The notes below the pieces were generated by a model that did not search any database, was not told the origin of the DNA, and worked only from the letters and a program-made list of their open reading frames with translations. DNA of 64,000 nucleotides from Canna indica (lineage: Eukaryota > Streptophyta > Magnoliopsida > Zingiberales > Cannaceae), in NCBI GenBank assembly GCA_034359265.1, contig CP136896.1, positions 13,361,501-13,425,500 of the forward strand, in the 5' to 3' direction. The position numbers and the translations under genes are program-made. Positions within the stretch are counted from its first letter, which is position 1; every line of letters starts with the position of its first letter. Below are positions 19,745 through 32,231 of this stretch, piece after piece.

Positions 19745-22700
19745 GATGATGACAAACATCCATAAGAAAATATATTCATTTAAAGCATAGAGGATATCAA
19801 CTAAGGGATTTCTCCCCCTATCAACATGCATATCTATAAGAATAAACTCCTCCTATCTATATGCATGGATTTCCTATATTTTTCTCCCCTTTACCTATAC
19901 TTATCTCCCCATTTTAACTATACATTTCTCCTCCTTTATACCTAAATTCTTCTCTCCCCCTTTTGACATCAATCAAAAAGGGCAAGAAGGGTCTATCTAT
20001 TCAAAGGGATGAAAGACAAGTATTTTTTCATGGAGTTGAGACTCTAAAGATTTTTCATGAAACAAGAAAATCTCAACCAAGGGATGGAAAAATACTTTAA
20101 TATGAAACAAAATCATACATGATATGTTTAAAGCTAAATTTTTAAATTCAAGATAAGTCATGTATATTCTCAAAATGAATATTGTTTTTTTTTTCATGAC
20201 ATTTTTAAATTTCATTCAAACTTTCAAAATACAAAGATATAGTCATTTAACTCATGTATTAAGTTTGAAGTGAAACTAATGTCATTTGATCTAAATATGA
20301 ACTTAGCACATTTTCATTTGAAATAAACATGAAAACATGAAGGTGTTAAGTCTCAAGTTTTGCTATAGAAAAATTTGGATAACTTAGGCAATTTCATGTT
20401 TTCTCAAACTTAAACATCTAGACATTAAACATGAGATAACGTAAGTTTATGAATCAAGTTTGGGCTTAAGATGAAATTTTTAATTCACTTTGTTGACTTA
20501 GGTCAACCTATACTTAAAGTTTTAAAAAATCAAGCTTTTAAGTTTATACAAAATCATGTTTTTGACAAATATTTTTGGAACCAATTTTTGGATGAAAATT
20601 TTTTGATACCAAATATTGAATGGTCATTTGAAATGCATGTATCAAGTTTGAACTCAAAATAAAATTTCTAAATTCATTTTTCATTATATATTGTTTTCAA
20701 ATAAACAAATGGATCCTAGCTATCATCCAAAATATCAAAATCATTTCTAGGAATAAGTTTACTCAAAAATTTGTGTGAATGATATTAGAAATGAAATCCA
20801 AATGGTGTACATGAGTTTTTATATGAAGATTTCGAAGAAAAATCAAAGTATCGGAAAGATTGACGTTTCAAGAATGATGATATTTTGTGTTTTGAAATCT
20901 AACTTCAAAAATTCACTTTAAATTCGATCTTGATGAAACTTTTTGAAATTTTTACTGATAAAACTAGATTTTTAAGTGAATGTGTAGTTTCAAGAATCAT
21001 CTAAAAAAGATTTTTCTATATTTTCCTAGAAGTAATTGAAATTGGTGATACCAATTGTTGAACAAATGACCATTCCATAATTTTTAAGTTATTTTCAAAG
21101 AATGCTTAGTTTTCATTCAAACTTTTATGACACCACATAATGGTCATGTAAAGAGTGTATGTCAAGTTTGAGATGAAAATTATATCCTTAAGTCAAGATA
21201 TCAACGTAGCATGATTTCATTCAAAACTAAACTAGTTTTTATGGAACTTGCTAAGTTTCAATCTTAACATTTACTCATGATTTTTCAAATTTAAACCTAT
21301 GAATACTTAACATGAGTAAATCTAAACATGTTCCACAAATATGGATTGAAAATGAGACCTTTAAGTCAACTTGTTGACTTGGGTTAACATGGTTCAAAGA
21401 GAGGTAAACATGAATTAACCTCTATGTCATTTTATTCATATCCATATGAATTTTTTCACTCTAAATGCATGGAAACATGTCATACCTAATTCTAAACATG
21501 TTTATGAAGTTTGGACTTAAAATCAAGTGTCCAAGTCAATTTGTTGACTTGGGTCAAATCTTTTAAGCTTAAGTCCACTAATGTGATATAGATATCACAT
21601 TGTTCATCTAGACATGATTTTTTAATTTTAGATACATAGACTCATGTGATATGTGTATCTAAACATGTTCATTTCATTTTTAGCTTAAAATGAGGTCTCT
21701 AACAAGAAATTTTAAACTAGTCCAATTTCATTCAATATTAATATCATGAAATTGCCTAGTTATCATGAAATTGCCTACTCATAAAAATTCATACATATAT
21801 CATGCAACATCAATCATGAGTATAGAGACATCATTAAACATGAAAATTCAATTATTATACTAAGGTTTTTGCAAAATTGAATTCATACATTTTTTAAAAA
21901 AATTTGCCCAACTTTTCATATCCTTTTTCATTTTATTTTATATAGCATAGTTTTCCAATTCTTAACTTGCAAGTAGACTTCATTAGTTTCATAATGAAAT
22001 AATATGACTACTAACAAGCTAACATTCTACATAGCAAGGTTCAATGCAAAGTTTCATTTTAAAACTTTAACCTATGCTAGATAGTGAAGATTCATTTTAA
22101 GATGGATACCATGATTCAAAAATGAATCTAAGAGTTCAAGATGTGAACCATTTGAGGCATAAGGTCCCTAAACTAGTTTAACTAATTTGGTCTTAAAGAA
22201 ATGTCTCTAATAGCAAGTATCAACCTAGAGCAAGTTTCATTTGATGAAATTTGCCTAAGTGCTAATATTCTACCTACTCATGAGAATTCAAGTGTGTTAA
22301 CATGCAAATCTAATCATGAGTATAGAGACATAGTTTAAACTTAAACATTGAGGTATAACACTTAAGATTTTGAATCTATCAAGATTATACCTTATTCATG
22401 AGAATTTAGCCAAACTAATCTTTTTCTTCCTAGTTAGCCTACCTAACATAAACTTATAACTTGCAAGAAGCTACACTAATATTTTTAAAGAAGATATAGC
22501 TACTTAGCAAGCTAACTCAACCAAAAAGCAAAGAGAAGCATTAAGTATCATTATCAAATACCACTTTGCTAAATGGTTTCAAATTCGTTTTAAAATAAAA
22601 TCGAGTGATATCAAAACGAATTTTAAGAGATCACAAGAATAATAAATGAAAAATATGATCTCCAACCCTTCCTATTGGTTGAAAATCGAAAGGCCACAAT

Positions 22701-22990
22701 GTGCCTACGATTTAAAACCGCAAGGTCGCTTAGGCCCATTACAGGCCACCTGGGTCTCCGAAGAGATCGGGAAATCAAAAATTAAAAACGTTTTTGAAAT
22801 ATATTAAGAGCGGAGAAAATCAATCAATTTTAAGCATGTATCATAACTCCAACTTAGATAAAGCAAAGAGATATAGGAGATAATACCAGAATAGTTTTGA
22901 TGTCAACTTTACCTAAGGCATCAAGGTGATTTGAAGTTGCAACCTCTTGGAGATTTCTCATTAAGATCCAAGGTCAACTTCAATCCTTCA
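19745..22990 (-). other. noncoding internal region replacing pol
   Basis: No frame longer than about 70 codons and no pol motif. Diverged repeats occur in which TTGTTGACTTRGGTYAA recurs at about 20490, 21371 and 21541, each after an ACATG..AAGTTTGGRCTTAAAATG-like lead-in. AT-rich throughout. It lies where protease, integrase, RT and RNase H sit in autonomous relatives. Confidence 0.65.
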
Positions 22991-22996
22991 ATTTCT

Positions 22997-24446
22997 TTAC
23001 CCTTGTGTCGTTCCTCCCCCTATAAAAGAGCATGATACCTTTGGTACCCAAATAGCTTTGGGTCCTTGGGGGTTAGAGGGCTTAGGAATCCAAAGTGTCC
23101 TAGTAACACTTGGATTTCTCTTTAATGCGCAATCATGGATGACATGCCCAAATACATCACAATAAAAATAATGTCCATTAAATTTCTTTTTGTTTTTGTT
23201 ATGGAAATGAGATTTATCCTTAGAATGCTTGACATGAAAAGGATGATGGTCATGAGCATTCTTAAGTGAAATATTTTTCTTTTGAATTTGAGGTTTAAAT
23301 GTGGAATGCCAAACATGAGAATGATTATGAACATTGACATTCTTTATATAGTCATTTTTATTTCTAGAGTTCTTAAAGGAAGATGCATTTGATAAATCAT
23401 GGATTTTTCTATTTAAGAATACAACCTCATTTTTCAAATCACTCATGAATTTATGAATAGCATGCAATTGAGATTTCATCATACTATTTTCATTTTTGAT
23501 CTTTGTATTTTCTACCTTCAAATTTTCAATCTCAACTTTTGAGATATTTTTCAATTCAATTTTCAACTTATCATTTTCATTTTTCAAATTCATATTCTCA
23601 TTTTTTAAGTCTTCAATTTCAATTTTAAAATTGTCATGGCAAGAATTACTAGTTCTCAAAACATCAATACTATCATGTCAATCAACAATTGAGGAACTTA
23701 GATTTGCCTTTATATTTTCATTTTCTAATTCTAGAGCTTGCAAATCCTTAGTAACCCTAGAGTTATCCTTTTTAATTTTCTTCATTTCTTTACTCTTTTT
23801 TAAAAGCATGGCACAATACTTTGACATTCTTCTACTAATTCTTCATATGACATTTTGAGTGAATGAGAAGAACTAGCATCACTATCATATGCTATATCTC
23901 TATCATGACTAAAAGTAGAATATTGTACCTCATCATGGATACCCATGAGACAAACCTTGGATGTGCCTTCATAGTCATGACAAGATGATGCTTTTTGAGA
24001 TTTAGAGGTGGATGTTGAAGCACTTGTCCTCATTCTGGTATTCTTCTTTGATAAAGGACAATTCCTCTTGATGTGCCCCTTTTCTTTGCACAAGTAGCAT
24101 ATCACTTTTTTTTTCGACTTTTTGACTTGCTTCTTTGACTAGAAGCACTAAAATCATCAAAACTGAGGTTAGTACTAGGGGGATGACCATTGTCATCACC
24201 ACCCTCAACAAAAGTGGTAAGCTCTTCAGTTTTTGCATAATCATACAACATATTTAATGTTCCCCATATATCAAAAGCCGAAGTGCAATGCATGATTTTC
24301 TCAAACACATTGTTTTCCAAAGAACAAAATAAGCAATTTGTGGCTTTAGCATTTAACTCAAACATGCTAATTTGTTTTTGGGTCCATGCATTCATGTCTT
24401 CCTTAGATTCACTATACCTAATTTTTACCATGTTGAAAACACCCAA
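22997..24446 (-). pseudogene. gag of the SIRE-type element
   Basis: Three overlapping pieces. 24446-24102 has the gag core (ESKEDMNAWTQKQ and the CTSAFDIWGTLNMLYD block). 24105-23800 continues in another frame with a CCHC zinc knuckle, CYLCKEKGHIKRNC. 23659-22997 has a long Asn/Lys/Glu-rich coiled coil (LKNENMNLKNENDKLKIEL), a second knuckle YFYCDVFGHVIHDC that lacks its first cysteine, and the closing NPQGPKAIWVPK, the usual last motif before the protease in SIRE-type elements. The breaks are a frameshift near 24104 and stops near 23690-23800. Gag forms the particle that packages the RNA. The ORF end at IWVPK with nothing of pol after it shows a clean loss of pol. Confidence 0.8.
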
Positions 24447-24596
24447 ACCTTGGGTCTTTAGAAAGTATACATCCTAGACTTCCATTGACCAAAGTTCGAA
24501 GCATCGAACCTATGAGGTGTAGACGCTATCGACTCTAGAGCCATTTCTCGATCGAGACAAGGTGTAGGAGAGATGGTGAAATCTCAAACTACGAAC

Positions 24597-24612
24597 CTGC
24601 TCTGATATCAAT
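24597..24612 (-). other. primer-binding site (tRNA-iMet type)
   Basis: The minus strand reads TGATATCAGAGCAGG three bases inside the 5' LTR, resembling TGGTATCAGAGC. Confidence 0.75.
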
Positions 24613-26089
24613 TGTGTGCGAAATGGCGACACTAGAGGGGGTGAATAGTGTGTTTACTAATTAGATTACTCTAAATTCCAATTTTAATTATTTTCTTAGA
24701 TTAGTTAGGCGATTTGCAATTCGATGATTAGATGTGGAAGCTTATAAATGATAATGCAATTAAGCACAATAATAAATCAATGCAAATACAGAATTTATAG
24801 TGGTTCGGCCCCAATGCCTACTCCACTACCTAAGCACCCCGCTTAGAATTTCCAAACTACTTTTACTAGATTAATTTACGTTTCTCTTACACACGAGGAC
24901 AGAGACGCACTCTCGACCTAAGGCACTTCCACACCCGGAAGTCACCGCATTCTTATCGAGAGTCCTCTTCCACCTCAACCCTAAGGGACAACTAAACTAA
25001 TCCAAGTAAACACTACGTTTACACAAGTGGTTTTACTCCTTTTCACTAAGGATACCACTTCCACACAAGACCTAACACAAGGTCTTTACACGCATAGATA
25101 AAATAGTTAAAATAACAAAAAAATTACAATTGAAAAGAGCTTAATATAAAACCAATAGTAAACGCTCCTTTCACAACCTTAGAACCTCCAACTCGCCGAG
25201 GGAATAGCTCGAGTCAATTTCCGAGTTGAGGAGCAGAGTGTGCGCAAGAAGGTGTTCGCGGAAGTAGCAGAGCGCGCTTCGATTTTTCTTTGGAAGGCTT
25301 AAATCCCTTCTTAAATGCTCAATAAAATCTGTAGAAATCAGGAAAGAAGGTTAAATGAAGTATATGAGGATGTATTTATACCCTCGTGAAGAAACAACAG
25401 CTCAACAGATAGTTTTCTATCCGTTGCAGGCCGCCGATCGAATGGTCGATCGATCGACTGGTCGACCGGTCCTTCGACCGCTGTAATTTTCCCTGTGGTC
25501 GGTCGACCGCCAAATGCAACTGTTCATTCCCGACCTTCGGTCGACCCATCGGTCGACTGCCAACATTACTGCCCATTTTGGGCTTTGGTCGGTCGATCGC
25601 CCGATCGACCGCCCGACGTAAGAAACTTGTGATTTCACTTTCAGTCGACCGACGCAAGCTGCATCTGTAGCTAGCCTTAGTCCGGTCGATCGCTAGGGCT
25701 ACTGCCTATTTCTTACCCTATTTGGTCGATCGACCGATCGACCAAACTTAGGCTGAGTTTGTTTTTCAGCCGATTTCTTCCGCGCTTCGTTTCCGGATTC
25801 CGGCTTTCAACGCGCATCATCTTGGAGTGCTCTCATGTGAACTTTGAGCCTGTCCAATGTGACTTTGGTGCACACGTCAATCTTTGAGAAGTTTCCGCGA
25901 TGAACCCGAGCGCGACGATCAATGTCTTTCCGATTTTTGATTTCTCTGATTTTTCCGATCGAGAACATCGAACGCTAATTGATATGGAACCTGAAACATA
26001 TTCTCAATGAAATCATTAGTCCCATGTTTGTTATCATCAAAACCATCAAAACCGAGATTAAGGCTAAGGTTGAAAACCTACAACCAACC
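24613..26089 (-). repeat. 5' LTR of the SIRE-type element (1477 bp)
   Basis: It begins TGTGTGCGAAATGG and ends CTACAACCAAC, the final base being changed (CC instead of CA). It is homologous to 18219-19730. In minus sense it would hold the element's promoter. Confidence 0.9.
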
Positions 26090-26679
26090 GTTTAACTATT
26101 TCAATCAAATAAGTCGATGCGAAAGTAATAATAAACACGTAAGTACACAAATATAACCAATGCAAATTAACAAGATCGATTTATAGTGGTTCGGATCGAC
26201 TCTTCCCTACCCCACAACCTAATTAAGCACCCCACTTAGGATTTCTAACTTAACTTTACTAAATTAAATTTATTTTCTTACACTTGAGGATTTACACGCT
26301 AAGGATCCGACCCGTTCCACAAGGGTTACTCTCACTCCGAGAGTACCTCCAACACTTCTTCTCCTAAGGACAACAAAAATTAATCCTAATAAACTAAGTT
26401 GCACCGGTGAATTTATGCATCTACACCAAGGCAACCACACAATACTTGATCTAACACATTAGGTCAAAAACAAGCTTTAGAAGTTAAATAAATCACAAAA
26501 TATACAAGTAAATAGAGCACAAATACAACAAATGAATACTTAGCTCCAACAAGTGCAACCTAGTTATCTTGATGTATTTTGAAGATGAAACATTGAAAGA
26601 GCAGAGACAAGATCAAGTTTTCAACTCAAACTAGGTCAAATGACAATAATGGCTCACGAAATGCTCACAATAATTATTA

Positions 26680-27248
26680 GGGTAATTACCTAAATATATC
26701 CTGAACTATACACTTTGTCTCATTTGTGGCCAACTCTAAAATATTACCAAACTGTATCCCGAACTTTGATATTTGTATCAATTACATCCTCCCGTCAATT
26801 CTGTATCAGCAGCACCGTTAAGGCAATGACGTGGCGCTCTGACATGGATTAAAATAATATTTTTTTATTTAAAAAATATAAAAAAATCATGTCAACTTAT
26901 ATTAAATAATATAAAATATTATTTTATATTTTATATTTAAAAATCTCTCCATGTTCACTGTCGACATGGCTCGGAGTGATTTTTAATATAAAATAACAAA
27001 TATTATTTTATATTATTTAATATAAATTAAAGTGATTTTTTATATTTTTTATATTTTTTAATAAAAAATAATATTTTAATCCTCGTCAGAGTGTCATGTC
27101 ATCGTCTTAACGGTGCTGCTGACGGAGAGTTGACGGGATGATGTAATTGAGACAAATGTCAAAGTTCGGGATATAATTTGGTAATATTTTAAAATTGACT
27201 ATAAATGAGACAAAGTCCATAGTTCAGGATATATTTAGGTAATTACCC
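26680..27248. mobile_element. 569-bp MULE-type MITE with long inverted repeats
   Basis: The ends are GGGTAATTACCTAAATATAT and its inverted copy. A perfect 9-bp duplication TAATTATTA lies at 26671-26679 and 27249-27257. The inverted arms are about 250 bp with modest divergence (for example CCGAACTTTG in both arms). Noncoding. Inserted in the solo LTR. Confidence 0.9.
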
Positions 27249-27333
27249 TAATTATTAAGATGGCTCAATGAATCATTAGGGACCAAGGAAAATAGATTTC
27301 AAGAGTTTATATAAAGATGAGAAAGGCATGGGC

Positions 27334-27923
27334 TAGGGGTGGCAATTCGTGCTAGCCTAGCCCGAAAAACTTTATGTCTAGCCCGGCCCGACTCGATAAA
27401 AATTCGAGCCTAGAGTCACTAGCCCGGCATGACACGAAAAATAACCGGACAACACGGCCCGTCCCGTTTAGCCCGATAACACGAAAAAGAAAATCGAGTT
27501 ACTGGGCCCAAATCGTTTATTGGGCCCGAATTGTGCCATTAGAAACAGGCTATCGGGGCCATATCGGGCTATCGGGCCATACTGGGCTATCGGGTCGATA
27601 GCCCTATATGTTTTTTTTAACAAAGATAGAAAGTCACAATAGGTGATCATACTAATGTTTGAACCCTAGATCTATAGGAAACATAGTAGATGTTGCCACC
27701 AACTGAGCTACCCACAGTTGGCAATAGCCCGGTATGTTTGACAATGAATACTATGCTTATTGGGCTATCTGGCCGAGCCGGCCTACACCACCTAGCCCGG
27801 CTCGGCCCGATAATTTTTCGGGCCTTATCAGGCTAGCTCGATAATGGCTCGAGCACGGTAAGGATTAGCCCGAACCCGATATTTTTTCGGGCTATCGGGT
27901 CGGGCCATATATTGCTAGCTCTA
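27334..27923. mobile_element. hAT-type element, noncoding
   Basis: The left end is TAGGGGTGGCAATTCGTGC; the right end inverted is TAGAGCTAGCAATATATGG. GCATGGGC is present at 27326-27333 and again at 27928-27935, four bases beyond the apparent right end. The inside is rich in CGGGCC words. It also sits in the solo LTR. Confidence 0.65.
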
Positions 27924-28573
27924 GCGCGCATGGGCTGAAAAATAGCCGTTCAACGAATCAAATAGATCTGTTGGGCACTTTGATCGAACTCCGGCCAAAT
28001 CTTGATCGACCCAGGATCAGTCGAGCTTCGACCGAATAGTTACTAGAATTTCCAATAACATTTCGATCGATCTTCGATCGACCAAGGATTGGGCGAACAT
28101 CGGCTGATAACTTATGTTCTGGCTGATTTTTCAACTTTCGAGTTTCGGGTTCCGAGTTTAGTTTTTAGGGTTCTTTTGCATCACAAAGAGGAATGTACAC
28201 TAATTCTAGACACTCTAAACCTATACTTTTAACTTTCTGACAAATCCAGAGCTTCGATGAGCATCCTTTCGATTTTTGCCAATTTTATCGTTTATTTGGT
28301 CGAGAACATCGTGCGCAATCCAACTTGAAATATGAAATTATTACTCAATGAAAATATTAGTTCGATGTTTGTTATTATCAAAATCGAGATTAAGACCAAA
28401 GTTGAAAACCTTAAGCCAACACATTTCAACCTGCATCTTTTGACCGTCTGTTTTTTGTCTGAAATGGACATCTCTTTTGCACTTCATGTAGTGATTAATA
28501 ACCTTTTAGATACATACAAAGAAAATAAAGAGGTTAGTCGGGTATTTGGGAACCCATCAAGCTAAAAAGTAAG

Positions 28574-28806
28574 GTGTTGTTTTTATTGAAAATAAAAGAT
28601 GTTTGAAATCCCTAACATTATTTCAAGAAAAAGAGTTTACAAGATTACAAGATTGCCCTCCTCTCCTCTCTTACTTGCTATTTATACTAATAGCTTAATC
28701 AAGAACTTTTATAAACTCTCTCACTAGAACTATAACAGATACAAATATATGCCAACCAATATGCCACGTGGCAGTCAACAAGTCAAACTATCATTTACAC
28801 TTATCA
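28574..28806 (-). repeat. probable 3' LTR of the copia element
   Basis: Plus-strand sequence runs from about TGTTGTTTTTATTG to TTTACACTTATCA, immediately before the purine tract. There is no second copy in the window to prove it; the left edge is a guess. Confidence 0.4.
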
Positions 28807-29110
28807 TGCCCCATCAAACTCTTGGTATGTATGTCAAAGACTGAGTTTGTCACAAAACCAAAGAAACAATTTACTGGAGATGACCTTGGTTAGAATGTAT
28901 GTTGTTTGAAAGCATGCATAGACTTGTTGAATTAATATCTATCCAGCCAACACCTTTTCTTGCAAAAAGAACAAATCCAATTCAAAATGTTTCGTACAAG
29001 AATGTAAGATAGGACTGGCTGATAGAAGAACAACGAAAAGATTATCACAAAGGACGACAGGAGATCTAACAATAGGGACTTGTAATTCAAGAGAAGAGAT
29101 TTTAACCACA

Positions 29111-30213
29111 TTAATTCTGCAACACCAGCAGCAATGCTTTGAAATTCAGCCTCAGTGCTGCTTTGTAAAACAACACCCCGTTTCTTTGCAGTCCATGACC
29201 AAAGGTGGACCTGCGGTCATCAAGATCTGATCCCCAGTCTGAGTCATAGAATACAACAAGATCCAGAGTGGAGGATTTCTTCAGCCACAAGCCATGAGAT
29301 AATGTCCCATTCAAATAATGCAAAAGTCTTTTAACAATCTTCCAGTGTGGCTCCCGAGGATCTGAGACAATTTATTAACACAAAAAGCAATGCCAAACAG
29401 TGTTATTGTGGCATATTGTAATGCCCCAACAATAGATTTATACAAAATAGGATCATGAACATGATCTCCAGATGAGACACTCAACTTTAACCCAACTGTC
29501 ATTGGTGTTGACATTGGTCTAGCTTGAGACATCTCGGATTTAGCTATGATCTTAGAAATATATTTTGTCTGGTGAAGACATAAAACACCAGCCCGTTGTC
29601 GATGAACTTGTATACCAAGAAAATAATTTAGTTCACCAAGATCTTTCAAAGGAAACAGGGAGCTTAACTGAGCAATGAGATTAGAAATAGCTAAAAGAAA
29701 ACTCTCCGTGATGATTATATCATCTACATAGACCAAGACATATAAGATCTCAACACAGGACATTTTAACAAATAAAGAGCAATCACTCTTAGCACTATAA
29801 AATCCTAGAGACTTGAACACAACATCCAATTTACCAAGCCAATCTCGTGGAGCTTGTTTTAAACCATATAGAGCTTTCTCCAATTTACAAACCAAACTAC
29901 CATCTCCCACAATAAATCCTGGGGGTTGTACCATATATATCTCTTCTTGAATATCACCATTATGCAGGGCAACAGTCAATACAGTCCTAATAGTAGCAGG
30001 CTTAACTACATGACTAAAAACATCAACATAATCAAAACATGGCTTTTGATTAAAATCATTTGCAACTAACCTTGCCTTTTTTCTTACCACTTGACCATTT
30101 TGATCATGTTTATTCTTCAAAGTCCATTGATTTCCAATGCCAATTTTTCCAAGTGGTAATCGACATAACGTCCATGTATGATTGTGAGTGAGAACCTCAT
30201 ACTCATCTTGCAT
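29111..30213 (-). pseudogene. copia reverse transcriptase and RNase H
   Basis: The RT (30213-29311, about 300 codons open) carries YMVQPPGFIVGDG, CKLEKALYGLKQAPRDW, the catalytic YVDDIII and the FPLKDLGELNYFLGIQV block of plant copia RT. The RNase H part (29323-29111) continues in another frame with HYLNGT, YSDSDWG-like FYDSDWGSDLDDRRS, and a displaced SSTEAEF motif near 29145. At least two frameshifts separate them. These enzymes would copy the element's RNA. The segment 30492-30223 before it is the linker between integrase and RT. Confidence 0.85.
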
Positions 30214-30609
30214 AGGTCTTCGTCATTCAGGATTAGAAAGAGCTTGATCCAAAGTATCAGCAACAGTATCTACCACGTACACCTTTGGCTTAAAGATTCC
30301 AGTTTTACTCTGGGTCATCAATGGATGAATATTTGTTGATGGAGCTTCCAGTAAAGTATTAGATGGAGAACTAGGAACAGTAACACCATCAGTGGAATGA
30401 CTCACAGGATCTATAACATGAGTCACTTCCTGAATTTCTACATTTTCGTTAGACAAATCATTAGCTCCAGAAGACAAAATCAGAATCCACAACTAAAGGA
30501 TTAGGTAAGCAATTGTAATGTTGACAATAGACTTAGGAAGAGAGGAAATGTTAGGACATGAAGAAATAACATGAATAGTGGGAACTAAGGTAGAAGTAGA
30601 ACTTGTAAC

Positions 30610-32231
30610 TTATTTAGAAGAACCAGGAAAGGGAGAGTACAAGAATCCAGAATCAGCCTTAAAAGGAAATAGATTCTCATCAAACTGCACATCCCTAAAG
30701 ATATAGATTCTTCCATCTCTAGCAAAGAAAACACAAAGAGAAGACCTGTACTCCATCTTATGTCTGTTGTATGGCCTCAAGCAAGGATAACAAGCACAAC
30801 CAAAAATCTTGAGAAACTTGTAATCTAGTTTTTGATTGAACAATACCTCCACGGGACTTCTATCTTGAAAAATTGGAGTTGGAAGTCTGTTGATGAGGAA
30901 GACTGCTGAAGCGGAAGCATAATCCCAAAGCTGCAATGGTTAGGAACAAGCTGCCATGAGGGTAAGACCAGTTTCAGTCACGTGGCGATGCCTCCTCTCT
31001 GTAGTCTCATTTTGTTGATGGGCATAAGGACAACTGATGTAATGAAGTATGCCATGATCTGCTAAATACTTAGTAAAGGCTTTATACATGTACACCACCA
31101 TCAGTTTGTAATTTTTTTATTTTATAACCAAGTTGCAATTCTACCATAGTATTAAACTAAACAAAAATATCAAAGGCTTGAGACTTAGACCGTAAAGTAT
31201 ATAACCAAGTGAGTTTTGAGAAAGCATCAATGAACAATATGTAATATCTACATCCTTTAGAAGTAGCATGTGGAGCAGGGCCCCATTTGTTAATATAAAT
31301 CATTTCTAAAGGTGTAGAATAAAGAGTCAATGAATGGGAATAAGGCAACTGATGAGACTTTTCCATGGCACAAAATTGTCATACAGAAGAAGAAACAAAA
31401 GTTTTATTTCCACCCGTAGAGAGATTAAAATGTTTTAACACAACATCTAGACTCTTTTTGGACGAATGTCCCAATCTAGAGTGCCACAAATGCTTAGCAT
31501 TATCAGAAGCTTTATTACAAGCAGAATGGAAAGAAGAAACAAGAGACTGAACATTATCAATAGAAACAGGAGAAATAACCGTAGACTTAGAATGAAAAGA
31601 ACAACAATCAGTCATAAGAGCAAATTTAGGTATAGTAAGATCAATGTCTTCAAAGATATACATTCCTTTCTCAGTTTTACCCTTAATGATTACCTTCTTG
31701 GAAACCTGACATAATATATAACAAGCATCAACATGAAATTGAAAGAAGACATTATTGTTATTAGCAAATTTTGGTCACATCAGGAACATGAAGTTTTTTA
31801 AAGTTTAGAGGAATGCTATGAGTGGAAACAACAAAAGAGGACTATTATCCAACACTAGCAATTGACAAACCTGCACCATTAGCTGTTTGAACTCTGTCAT
31901 TACCTATGTATGGACTATTGGTCTGTAGATTTCTAGCATCATGAGTCAAGTGGGTTGTAGCTCTTGAGTCTGCATACAAGTTGTTGTCACACACTATCTC
32001 TGGAGTAGCCAACATACAAACATTGTTTACACAACCAGAATGGGGGTAATTGGCCACCATTGCCTGCATCTGTGACCTGTTGTAAATCCCATCCACATGG
32101 GGGTAATTGGCCACCATTGCTTGCATATGTGACCTGTTGTAATTCCCATTTCCTCCATTACTGTTTGAATTGAAACCTTGTGAACCATGAAAATTTTGAT
32201 CAAATCTAAAATAACAGTTCCAGGCGCGCAT
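30610..32231 (-). pseudogene. copia protease and integrase
   Basis: The protease part (32231-31845) has YADSRATTHLTHD; the catalytic D-S-G reads D-S-R, so it is inactive. The pre-integrase zinc region (31663-31379) has WHSRLGHSSKKSLDVVL. The integrase core (31366-31157) has PLEMIYINKWGPA and LFIDAFSKLTWLY. The integrase C-terminal part (30936-30610) has SAVFLINRLPTP and FGCACYPCLRPYN. Frameshifts and stops break the frame between these pieces. Order and spacing match Ty1/copia. Confidence 0.8.

Larger units (their letters stand above)
18219..26089 (-). mobile_element. non-autonomous SIRE/Maximus-type copia retrotransposon
   Basis: The left LTR is 18219-19730 and the right LTR 24613-26089; a perfect 5-bp TSD GTTTA lies at 18214-18218 and 26090-26094. 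Oriented minus: the PBS is next to the right LTR, gag follows, and the polypurine tract AAAAAGGGGGAGAT (minus sense of 19731-19744) adjoins the left LTR, the form known from SIRE-type elements. Between gag and the purine tract there is no protease, integrase or reverse transcriptase, but about 3.2 kb of AT-rich noncoding DNA, so it must rely on another element's enzymes. Confidence 0.9.
18139..28421 (-). mobile_element. solo SIRE-type LTR, split by three later insertions
   Basis: It starts TGTTGGTCGAG at 18139 and ends AAGCCAACA at 28421. The inside parallels the LTRs of the inserted element (CTAGAGGGGGTGAATA near 18165, TTTATAGTGGTTCGG near 26181, GAGATTAAGACC near 28385). Flanks TATTT (18134-18138) and CATTT (28422-28426) match at 4 of 5. 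Removing the insertions 18219-26089, 26680-27248 and 27334-27923 (each with one TSD) leaves about 1.2 kb, a normal LTR length. No internal region is attached, so it is the product of LTR-LTR recombination or a lone end. Confidence 0.75.
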
